Assembly: GCA_003170275.1 (NCBI GenBank)
Contig: PNAM01000059.1
Location: 1-47,388, forward strand
Direction of reading: 5' to 3'
Origin: Myxococcales bacterium
Lineage (GTDB): Bacteria > Myxococcota_A > Polyangia > Palsa-1104
Length of the DNA: 47,388 nucleotides
Shown: positions 43,501 to 47,388 of the stretch, piece by piece
Layout: each line of letters opens with the position of its first letter
Position numbering within the stretch: the first letter of the stretch is position 1
Made by a program: the position numbers and the translations under genes
The notes under the pieces: generated by a model
Database searches by the model: none
The model's input: only the letters and a program-made list of their open reading frames with translations
Told to the model about the DNA's origin: nothing

Positions 43501-45373
43501 CACCGGCGCGTGCAACGAGTGCGCGTCCACGCCGGGCACCTGCATGTTCAACGCGGCCGGCGCGCCCGGCCGGCCGGCGTGCACGCCGTACGTGTGCGGC
43601 GGCGCGGCGTCCGCATGCCCGAGCGGCTGCACCGACGACACGAACTGCGTCACCGGCGACTTCTGCAACGGCGGCTTGTGCGCGCCCAAGCTCGGCCTCG
43701 GCGCGCTGTGCGGACGCGCGGGCCAGTGCGGCTCGGGCAACTGCGCCGATGGCTACTGCTGCGATCAGGCGTGCGCGGGCGCCTGCGACGCCTGCAACGT
43801 GACCCCCGGCCTGTGCACCACGCTCTCGGCCGGTCAGCCGGGCGCGCCGGCGTGTGCGCCGTTCGCCTGCGACGGCGCCAGCGCCGCCTGCCCGACCACG
43901 TGCACGCTGTCGACCCAGTGCGCGGCGGGAGCGTTCTGCGCGGGCGGCCTGTGCATGACCAAGCAGGCCAACGGCGCGACCTGCTCCGACAGCTCGCAGT
44001 GCACGTCGAGCATCTGCGCGGGCGGCACCTGCTGCCAGTCGGCCTGCTCGAACGCGTGCGAGACGTGCAGCAATCCGGGCTCGCTCGGCGCCTGCACGCC
44101 GCAGCTCGCCGGCGCGGTCGGGCTGCCCGCGTGCGCGCCGTACGCGTGCAACGGCATCAACCGCAACTGCCCCAACTCGTGCCTCACCGACGGCGATTGC
44201 GCGAGCGCCAACTTCTGCATCTTCGGCTCGTGCACCGGCAAGCTGCCCAACAGCCGGCCGTGCGGCACGGCCACCGACTGCCAGTCGGGCAACTGCATCG
44301 ACGGCGTGTGCTGCAACACGCCGTGCACCGGCGACTGCGACGTGTGCGCGCTAGCGGGCTCGGTCGGCACGTGCACCAAGGCGCCCACCGACAGCGATCC
44401 GCGCGGCGCGTGCGGTGCGCGGCCGGGCACGGGCGCGTGCAAGGCTCGCTGCGGCTCGGCGGGGCTGTGCGTCTATCCGGCCATGACCACCGCGTGCGGG
44501 CCGGGCTCGTGCGTCGGCGGCGGCACGCCGTCGTTGCTCCAGCAGCCGGCGGTGTGCGACGGGCAGGGCACCTGCACGGCGCGCCCGGTGGTCGACTGCG
44601 CGCCGTACCTGTGCAACGGCAACGCGTGCCCGAGCGGCTGCGTCGACTCGACGGTGTGCTCGGGCTCGAACCTGTGCGCCAACGCGACCTGCGGCCAGCA
44701 CCGCGCGCTCGCGGCCAAGTGCTCGCTCGACGCCGACTGCGATTCGCAGCACTGCGCCGACGGCGTGTGCTGCGCGTCCGCGTGCACCGGCGCGTGCCAG
44801 CGCTGCGATCTACCGGCCGCGGCGGGCGGCGCGATCGATGGCCAGTGCCGCGTGCCCATGGGCACCGATCCCGACAACGACTGCCCGGGCGAGGGCGTGT
44901 GCCACGGGTTCTGCCGTGCCGATCGAAGCTGCGGCTTCCCCGGCGTGGACAAGAGCTGCGACACCTGCAAGGCGTGCAGCGGCTCGGGCAAGTGCAACCA
45001 GGTGCCGCAATCGGGCGACGACCCGGCCTGCATGACCGTCGCCTGCGGCGCGCTGTCGAACGACTGCCGCATGTTCGCCGACCTGCAGGCGATGCGCTGC
45101 GTGGCGGTGGGCTCGTGCGCCGGCTCGAACGACCCCAGCGCGTGCATGCAGTTCACCAACGTCAACGAGGGCGGCGCGTGCAACGGCGGCAGCGGCAGCT
45201 GCGTCGCGGGCACGTGCGTGCCGGTGGCGGACGCGTCGGCCGGTGACGGATCGACCGAGCACAAGAGCGGCAGCGGCTCGTGCGCGATGGCGCCGGGCCC
45301 GGTGTCGCCGGCGCCGCTCGTGCTGGTGCTGCTCGCCGTCCTGCTCGCGCTCTTCCGCCGCCGCCGATCCTAG
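31520..45373 (+). CDS. Giant cysteine-repeat surface protein (4617 aa) with Kelch-like head and MYXO-CTERM-like tail
   Basis: Predicted to be exported. The N-terminus has a signal with lipobox VSG|CGGG. Residues 30-230 form a beta-rich domain ending FPILLDP, of the type found before repeats in Rhs-like surface proteins. Residues 230-523 form a six-bladed Kelch/galactose-oxidase-like propeller, with DTWEFDGTNW-type blade motifs repeated six times. From about 527 to 4560 there are about 39 cysteine-rich modules of roughly 91 residues with about 16 cysteines each (hallmark CADGFCCNTACGGACDVC), resembling Dickkopf-N-like patterns. Two non-cysteine domains interrupt the array, at about 1096-1249 and 1497-1679. 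The C-terminus is a hydrophobic helix followed by RRRRS, preceded by SCAMAPG, like MYXO-CTERM sorting tails. The function is unknown; adhesin, surface fibre or predation factor are inferences. The start ATG 31520 gives the signal peptide directly. Confidence 0.9.
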   Translation: MWSWRRAACLTLLGLVSGCGGGPASIAERLAASDPELKSRLAPAPGSWAHEAGALTSPGWRNGSVPSLDHVGARLPAKADGAIEVGLGQAEPFRLRLQPEHAAASTVEEEDGRATYRDAWPATDAIYVATPERLEWFLLLRDASAPTELAWQVTLPSGLPRARIEPSGALVFVDGGDNPRLRVPKPFARDANGTRRDAELRFEGGRLQVRLDTRGLKFPILLDPAIEAAVWVQRSPAQPPAARRGMGMVYDSVRQRVVLFGGTGSVEYGDTWEFDGTNWGLRSSTGPAPRSYVAMTYDSAHQLTVLFGGTNSFNGTPNYGDTWVWNGTIWTQVSASGPAARYASAMAYDSVRNLHVLYGGVTASVIADTWEFNATTNVWTNRGNTLPGARYEHEMAYDSVRQKTVMYGGYPSSGVVFNDTWEWNGTTWVQTAAVGPGGRAIHGMTFDSARGETIVFAGVGPSNIRVNDTWVYNGSPWVQIAAGGPSIRSTCGMAYDSTRGVSVMFGGWDGVTPNNETWELHTHGGACVSNAQCDGGLTCVDGVCCETSCPTSCKACNLAVSPGVCATVTNADDVDSCAGTCNSSGTCVAKLANGNTCTTNNLCTTGNCVDGYCCDSPCAGSCNACNGAALGWGGSNGVCTNAPVGYVGSPSCGGLNCDNTSGACPTCTLDSQCDATHYCSGGACLARKANGVSCGAADQCLTNFCVDGYCCNTLCAGACDVCSSTPGTCTLVNGGAGNPTCSPFVCNGSGASCPASCALDTDCAAAYFCNNSACVLKLAAGNNACTRAAMCSNGFCTDGYCCNTACGSSCDVCSAALGATANGTCTNAPAAYPGNPSCGGVNCSGTSASCATCTLDTQCTSGYFCNGTNCVLQLAQGGVCTRVQMCTSGFCADGYCCSSACGSSCDVCSTALGATSNGACTTAPSTYVGNPSCSPFLCSGGSTTCIATCTGDAQCAAADYCNAAGACVARKATALACNTAAGADCKVAGCRSCTSANCVDGFCCTTACAGACDACSTALGATANGTCTILAATAGGNPSCGPYTCTGTNNACAIQCAGDANCQAGNYCSSLQCLPKLPNGQPCAGVNQCTTGNCVTDPATFLWWTTSAWKQSVTNSAGWQNVGFNDSAWAAAFDQAAYNGAPWSGGNPFPAGSPARWLWSFDSRAANDFTTVYFRYVFTATTAAANLTIAGDNSYTVYLNGAQIGSGATWQVSSTIPLAFTVGNSYTLAVQVINSGGAGGVLAELGSGGSVCCDTACSGSCDVCSSTPGTGTCSTAAYGTVGSPTCSPYVCAGGSPSCRSTCTVNSDCGPGFFCSGTTCIAGAANGAACTIPQGCSSNNCTDGFCCDLPCSGACEVCAMSLGASANGTCTHFALGTAGSPSCAPYQCNGVLGSCPNPCVTDADCTAGYYCAANGTCKVQQAAAAACASDCKTTGCRQCVSGGTCKDGYCCESACAGPCLTCAAVHGSCTAVTNADDPDSCTGNTTCSAAGACRLKSARDCTTDVLNFTATSDASVATNNKSRYHRFSSLTRVVQAGDVLEYDTYLTSNIYGTGGFEMYNSDGSYYRDTPGWADQNGIGGHPGSDLTAFAYNQWYHRQLPLPASMVGKTINNFQLVAEYDSVSLTTTSYYDNVAITNGGAVVLLVWEKGAPTTNTLWGSTFFTSSTITNQAGPGAGGAGSCATGNCADGFCCSSACSGGCDVCSVTPGTCTAIASGSAGVNPSCSPFLCDGVGGSCPSTCTLDAQCVVGSFCNGSSCQALKGSGVACGGNHECTSTFCVDNVCCQSACAGACDVCSVTPGTCTLVAAGGAGNPVCGGSVCDGASASCPNTCATDSGCAAGYYCASNGTCQARRAQAATCDLIGDCKVSGCRECSGATTCKDGYCCGTACAGACQTCAAAPGTCTAVVGADDLDSCTGVNTCDPTGACWSKNGQGCAVGSTCASGSCADSVCCSTACAGGCDVCNVVPGTCTVVATGTPGANPSCAPFVCGGSATCPGSCAADTNCAAGTYCDGTTCQTLKSNGALCTLNHECATGSCADGVCCNTPCNGACDVCTTALGATSNGACTTAPLAYAGNPSCGAYACNGSSATCGTFCVSDSYCGAAYYCAANGTCQARRAQGQACNASAGADCLTGACRVCTSGNCVDGVCCQTACSGACDVCNVQPGMCTLLALGATGAPSCSPYLCTGASPTCGLGCTRDSDCITGNFCNAAGTCQTALAQGLGCNLAVDCKQAGACQECASGNCVDGYCCNSGCGGECDRCDGATKGVCAVLAQGAAGTPSCTPYLCTGTSAGCPASCTSDGNCAAGNFCGGGSCLGKKPLGSGCSAANECTSTFCADGVCCDAGCGGSCDSCNVAGHCAFVTGAGNPGCGAFLCSGSSANCPSGCTSDAQCAAAAYCAAGGTCQARKVQGQTCNNTDCAQAGCRECGTGFCTDGFCCEAACGGACESCSAMPGSCIVASLGAAGRPPSCAPYVCSGSTNACPMTCATDAACAAGYYCSGGSCVAKKARGQSCATANECTTTFCADSVCCNAACSGACDACDATGTCLNVTGSGNPSCGFYVCPGNSPSCPSSCTTDPQCASGYFCSSNACGAKRANGQVCTTANQCTSGNCADGFCCDQPCAGGCDVCNVTPGTCSVVIMGSSGANPSCGAQTCDGVSGNCPGGCSSDANCASTFYCNGAGQCAAQLAQGSVCARNRQCTSSNCVDSYCCNSACSGGCDVCNATAGSCTTLVAGSAGLGCGLYLCDGSSAACKITCASDTDCTSGNFCSGTNCVPALAQGQMCTRVRQCATGACADGYCCNAACGGGCDACDATPGVCTVRGAGATGVAPSCGAFLCNGSSGACPVSCAADADCGSSYFCNGGICTAQLGGGSACSTTRQCSSGFCVGNVCCSTACTGSCQTCGGGTCGDRPAGVSGTPSCAPYLCAGSGGGCPSSCTIDGNCASGSFCSGGACITKLANGQTCGGPNQCASGKCVDSYCCNADCTGNCDRCDVAGSLGTCTLVAAGGGGAPACTPYVCGGASAACPASCTMDAECASAYYCNGATCTAKHANGVGCSTAVECSSGFCADGVCCSSACGGTCDVCNAQPGTCTTPGGLPGSPTCAPYLCVAGSATCPNSCSADAQCAAGSFCNGTNCVPLQGSGSVCARGAQCTSGYCVDGVCCQTACAGGCDVCNVVPGSCTVVALHTAGSNPSCAPYLCDGTAGSCPNRCTIDDDCGGGYFCNSGTCTPTLGNASSCTSTRQCSSGFCVSNICCASACTGACQTCSAQPGTCTTSGGGAPGSPSCTPYLCNGASTSCPSTCSIDGNCINSSYCDAGNMCSSKQSNGQTCSGPNQCVSNHCVDGLCCNTACAGACDRCDVTGAEGTCSIVGAGAAGAPTCSPYVCSGITASCPGSCTTDTQCESTHFCSGGACVPKHVSGISCTLANQCLSGFCADGFCCNSACAGACDVCNATPGTCSTPGGAVGSPSCTPYLCAAGNAGCPTGCTTDGQCGAGFFCDGAACVPAQGNGLSCLRATQCTSGFCADGFCCNTACGGACDVCNATPGTCTLAVDGALGTPSCAPYVCDGAKATCPSLCVIDGDCSTGFFCNGGICTVALSNGASCARTTQCASGFCADNVCCGSGCNGACEACNLVGFAGSCRVVGAGATGAPSCAPYLCDGVSNACPSSCAVNGDCIPASYCTPADICNGKKPTGQSCTLASECTSNFCVDGFCCESACGGTCDTCAATPGTCTVAVAGQPGDPTCSPYACNGAQVSCPISCVADSNCATGFFCNVSTCMPVKLLGDSCQAKSECASGFCADGFCCDAGCTGACDRCDTTPGSCTPVAAGTPGSPSCAPYACGGASATCLTTCTGDGDCAVTSYCSGGTCVGKHVNGSACGGAGECASGSCVDNFCCNTACAGACDRCDSSPGTCTAVAAGSAGVPACAPFVCDGASPSCPTVCTQDSGCAAGLFCQAGACVTKLDLGAVCTRTAMCVSGSCADGFCCSSPCTGACNECASTPGTCMFNAAGAPGRPACTPYVCGGAASACPSGCTDDTNCVTGDFCNGGLCAPKLGLGALCGRAGQCGSGNCADGYCCDQACAGACDACNVTPGLCTTLSAGQPGAPACAPFACDGASAACPTTCTLSTQCAAGAFCAGGLCMTKQANGATCSDSSQCTSSICAGGTCCQSACSNACETCSNPGSLGACTPQLAGAVGLPACAPYACNGINRNCPNSCLTDGDCASANFCIFGSCTGKLPNSRPCGTATDCQSGNCIDGVCCNTPCTGDCDVCALAGSVGTCTKAPTDSDPRGACGARPGTGACKARCGSAGLCVYPAMTTACGPGSCVGGGTPSLLQQPAVCDGQGTCTARPVVDCAPYLCNGNACPSGCVDSTVCSGSNLCANATCGQHRALAAKCSLDADCDSQHCADGVCCASACTGACQRCDLPAAAGGAIDGQCRVPMGTDPDNDCPGEGVCHGFCRADRSCGFPGVDKSCDTCKACSGSGKCNQVPQSGDDPACMTVACGALSNDCRMFADLQAMRCVAVGSCAGSNDPSACMQFTNVNEGGACNGGSGSCVAGTCVPVADASAGDGSTEHKSGSGSCAMAPGPVSPAPLVLVLLAVLLALFRRRRS
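34806..35265 (+). other. Domain insertion 1 in the cysteine array (beta-sandwich-like)
   Basis: About 150 residues without cysteine interrupt the hinge motif exactly between GNCV and CC. Features such as WKQSVTNSAGWQNVGFNDSAW, TTVYFRYVFT and NLTIAGDNSYTVYLNGAQIG are typical of galactose-binding-like jelly-roll domains that attach to carbohydrate-active enzymes. Ligand binding is inferred. Confidence 0.6.
36010..36555 (+). other. Domain insertion 2 in the cysteine array (beta-sandwich-like)
   Basis: About 180 residues without cysteine follow a truncated module (RLKSARDC) and precede SCATGNCADGFCC. Strand-rich segments include RVVQAGDVLEYDTYLTSN, GGFEMYNSDGSYYRDTPGW and TINNFQLVAEYDS, again suggesting a carbohydrate-binding-like sandwich. 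It is not obviously the same family as insertion 1. Confidence 0.55.
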
Positions 45374-45379
45374 TTCCGG

Positions 45380-46528
45380 TCAGCGCGTGAAGATCCACCA
45401 GGAGATCGCGCCAGCGAGCAGTGCGCCGACCAGCGCGGCGATCACCAGGCCGACGTTCGAGACGCCGCTCGCGGACGGCCGCGGCTGCGGCGTGGGCATC
45501 GGCGTGGGCCGCGGCACTGGCGTGGGTTTCGAAGCCGTGCGCGGTTGCACCACCGTGCGCTGCAGGTTGGTCGACTCGACGGAGGTCTTGTCCGGCAGCG
45601 TGATCGGCCGCGCGGCGGCGTCGGGGTCGCCGGCCTGTGCGGCCAGCACGGCCAGCGCCGCGCGCATCTCGGCCGCCGATTGATAGCGCTTGTCGGGCTT
45701 CTTCTCGAGCGCGCGCCCGAGGAATTCGTCCACCGCCTGCGCCGATGGCAGCGACGGGCGGCGCACGCTCGGTGGCACGGGCGGGCGCACCACGTGGCCG
45801 GTGAGCACCAGGAGGGTGCTCTTGTCGGCGAACGGCGATTCGCCGCACAGCATCGTATAGGCGACACAGCCCAGCGAATACAGATCCGCGCGCCGATCGA
45901 CCGCGGCGTCCATCGCCTGCTCGGGCGCCATGTATTCGGGCGTGCCGACGATCGTCCCGGTGCGCGTCAGATGGGCCTGCGCGCCTTCGGGCGGGACCTT
46001 TACCACACCGAAGTCGAGCAGCTTGACCACGATCTCGCCGTCCGGCGTGCGCGCCAGAAAAATGTTCTCCGGCTTGAGATCACGATGCACCAGCCCGAGG
46101 GCGTGCGCCGCTTCGAGCGCGCTCAGCACCGGGTCGAGCACCGGCGAGAGCTCGGCCGGCTCGTAGGTGCGCTTGAGGTTGATCGCCTCGTGCAGGTCGA
46201 GCCCATCGAGCAGCTCCATGGCGATGTACCAGCGGCCGTCCCGGGTCTGGCCGAGGTCGGAGACCTCGATGATGTTGGGGTGGCGCGCCTGCGACGCCAT
46301 GCGCGCCTCGCGCTGAAAGCGCTCCACCACCCGCTGGTCCCTCGAGTACATGCGCGAGAGCACCTTGACCGCGACCTTGCGGCCGGCGGTCAGATCGTCG
46401 GCCGCGTAGACGGTGCCCATCCCGCCCGCACCCACCTTGCGCTCGACCCGATAACGCTCCGTGATCAGCGTGCCTACGGGATACGGTAGCTCGTCGTCGC
46501 CGCTGGAGGCCCCCATCGGGCTCAGCAT
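45380..46528 (-). CDS. Ser/Thr protein kinase with C-terminal membrane anchor
   Basis: This kinase has about 382 residues, or 378 from the second ATG at 46516. The kinase domain runs from about 26 to 290: GAGGMGTVY, VAVK lysine 55, HRDLKPEN at 148, LLDFGVVK with D172 and MAPEQ, so the catalytic set is complete. A Thr/Pro-rich linker (PTPVPRPTPMPTPQPRP) leads to a single membrane helix at the very end (VGLVIAALVGALLAGAISWWIFTR), with essentially no outer domain. It should be a tail-anchored cytoplasmic kinase. It diverges from guaA across 36 bp and converges with the giant gene (6-bp gap). The substrate is unknown. Confidence 0.9.
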   Translation of the reverse strand: MLSPMGASSGDDELPYPVGTLITERYRVERKVGAGGMGTVYAADDLTAGRKVAVKVLSRMYSRDQRVVERFQREARMASQARHPNIIEVSDLGQTRDGRWYIAMELLDGLDLHEAINLKRTYEPAELSPVLDPVLSALEAAHALGLVHRDLKPENIFLARTPDGEIVVKLLDFGVVKVPPEGAQAHLTRTGTIVGTPEYMAPEQAMDAAVDRRADLYSLGCVAYTMLCGESPFADKSTLLVLTGHVVRPPVPPSVRRPSLPSAQAVDEFLGRALEKKPDKRYQSAAEMRAALAVLAAQAGDPDAAARPITLPDKTSVESTNLQRTVVQPRTASKPTPVPRPTPMPTPQPRPSASGVSNVGLVIAALVGALLAGAISWWIFTR

Positions 46529-46544
46529 ACGTGAGCGGCCGATG

Positions 46545-46565
46545 TGTGGTAAAAAATTGACCACA
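46545..46565. promoter_or_regulatory. Inverted repeat around the guaA start
   Basis: TGTGGT, a 9-nt A/T-rich spacer (AAAAAATTG), then ACCACA form a perfect 6-bp inverted repeat whose last base is the A of the guaA ATG. No Shine-Dalgarno is visible. It may be an operator or an RNA hairpin controlling guaA. Confidence 0.45.
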
Positions 46566-47388
46566 TGAAACGCGATCTCGTGCTGATCCTCGACTTCGGA
46601 TCGCAATATACGCAGCTGATCGCGCGTCGCGTGCGCGAGCACAAGGTGTACTCGGAGATTCATCCGTTCAACCTGCCGATGGACGAGATCCGGCGGCTTG
46701 CACCCAAGGCGGTGATCTTGTCGGGCGGGCCGTCGTCTTGCTACGACCCGGGCGCGCCGACGGTGAGCACCGAGGTGTACGAGCTCGGCGTGCCGGTGCT
46801 GGGCATCTGCTATGGCGTGCAGCTGACCGCCAAGCTGCTCGGCGGCGAGGTCAAGCCGCACGACAAGCGCGAGTACGGGCGCGCGCACGTGAAGGTCAAC
46901 GTGGCGGGCGGCAAGTCGCCGCTGTTCCATGGCTTCGCGGTGGGCGAGGAGCTGGCGGTGTGGATGTCGCACGGCGATCGCGTCGAGCGGCTGCCCGAGG
47001 GGTTCACGCTGATCGGCGAGACGGCCAACGCGCCGGCGGCGGCGGTGGCGGACGAGCGACGCAAGATCTACGGCGTGCAGTTCCATCCGGAGGTCGCGCA
47101 TACGCCGCGCGGCGGTGAGGTGCTGGCGAACTTCCTGTTCCGCATCTGCGGCCTGCAACCGTCGTGGACGATGGCCTCGTTCGCCGACGAAGCGGTCAAG
47201 GCTGTGCGCGCCCAGCTGGGCGAGAAGGGGCGCGTCATCTGCGGGCTGTCGGGCGGCGTGGACTCGTCGGTCGCGGCCAAGCTGATCTTGAACGCGGTGG
47301 GGCCGCGGCTGACCTGCATCTTCGTCGACAACGGCCTTCTGCGTCAGGGCGAGCGCGGCGGCGTCGAGGCGCTGTTCGCCGGCGCGTT
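46565..47388 (+). CDS. guaA: GMP synthase (glutamine-hydrolysing), N-terminal 274 residues
   Basis: GuaA aminates XMP to GMP using glutamine and ATP. The visible part begins MKRDLVLILDFGSQYTQLI, a family signature, and contains the class I glutamine amidotransferase with LSGGPSS, nucleophile Cys82 in GICYGVQ and the His/Glu pair in GVQFHPEVAHT. The ATP-pyrophosphatase domain starts with the P-loop GLSGGVDSSVAAKLI near 229. The gene runs off the window (the family is about 510-525 residues). It catalyses the step after guaB, which lies 20 kb upstream, separated by the surface-protein locus. Confidence 0.96.
   Translation, partial: MKRDLVLILDFGSQYTQLIARRVREHKVYSEIHPFNLPMDEIRRLAPKAVILSGGPSSCYDPGAPTVSTEVYELGVPVLGICYGVQLTAKLLGGEVKPHDKREYGRAHVKVNVAGGKSPLFHGFAVGEELAVWMSHGDRVERLPEGFTLIGETANAPAAAVADERRKIYGVQFHPEVAHTPRGGEVLANFLFRICGLQPSWTMASFADEAVKAVRAQLGEKGRVICGLSGGVDSSVAAKLILNAVGPRLTCIFVDNGLLRQGERGGVEALFAGA

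Larger units (their letters stand above)
33098..45230 (+). repeat. Array of about 39 cysteine-module repeats within the giant gene
   Basis: The unit is about 273-290 bp. I counted 39 CC hinge motifs of the form C-x-D-G-x-CC by reading the translation. Some units lack the PSCxPYxC half (after hinges 1, 9 and 12). An extra DCKxxGCRxC segment precedes hinges 6, 9, 12, 15, 16 and 18. Hinges 23-26 resemble 27-30 in order, and 31-32 continue the pattern, giving a four-unit block of about 1.1 kb. Confidence 0.85.

Noticed and set aside
33098..45230. CRISPR-like or satellite repeat
   Set aside because: The periodicity is about 280 bp with diverged DNA and a conserved reading frame, so it is a protein-module repeat.

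Overview
The window is 47.4 kb of high-GC DNA (about 70-75% in the rows I counted) whose gene content points to a myxobacterium-like member of the Myxococcota or a close deltaproteobacterial relative. It holds five Hanks-type Ser/Thr protein kinases, an FHA-containing sigma-54 activator, many lipoproteins, TPR proteins and FG-GAP proteins. It also holds a 4617-residue cysteine-repeat surface protein whose C-terminal tail resembles MYXO-CTERM. Species cannot be named from the sequence. I found no rRNA, tRNA, CRISPR array, transposase or phage gene.

Layout. 1-3.4 kb: a truncated kinase diverging from mtnP and a PfkB-family kinase. 3.45-5.7 kb: a lower-GC islet with two lipoproteins and one unknown gene, bracketed by an exact 19-bp direct repeat. 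5.7-13.6 kb: ynfA, a membrane/spermidine-synthase/helical-repeat fusion, an M1-type metallopeptidase with a membrane partner, tsaE and a MurG-like glycosyltransferase. 13.6-18 kb: a three-gene unit (FHA-sigma54 activator, kinase, CesT/YbjN-like protein), a lipoprotein and an acidic protein. 18-26 kb: glnD, a membrane-tethered coiled-coil kinase, a periplasmic TPR protein, and an MshEN plus degenerate HD-GYP protein placed directly before guaB. 26-45.4 kb: a zinc-ribbon/kinase/PEGA receptor diverging from three co-directional genes (FG-GAP lipoprotein, TPR membrane protein, giant cysteine-repeat protein). 45.4-47.4 kb: a kinase diverging from guaA, which runs off the window.

How it fits together. 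All five kinases lie on the minus strand and four of them diverge from a plus-strand gene across 22-65 bp, so shared bidirectional promoters look like the rule. Several neighbours handle nucleotides or nitrogen (mtnP, glnD, guaB, guaA), but a regulatory link is only inference. The best candidate for an undescribed system is 26-45.4 kb. There, a PEGA-tailed transmembrane kinase faces a set of exported proteins ending in a six-bladed Kelch-like head carried on about 39 cysteine-rich modules, with two beta-sandwich-like domains spliced into the array. No intergenic stretch exceeds 300 bp; the longest is 246 bp (3407-3652).
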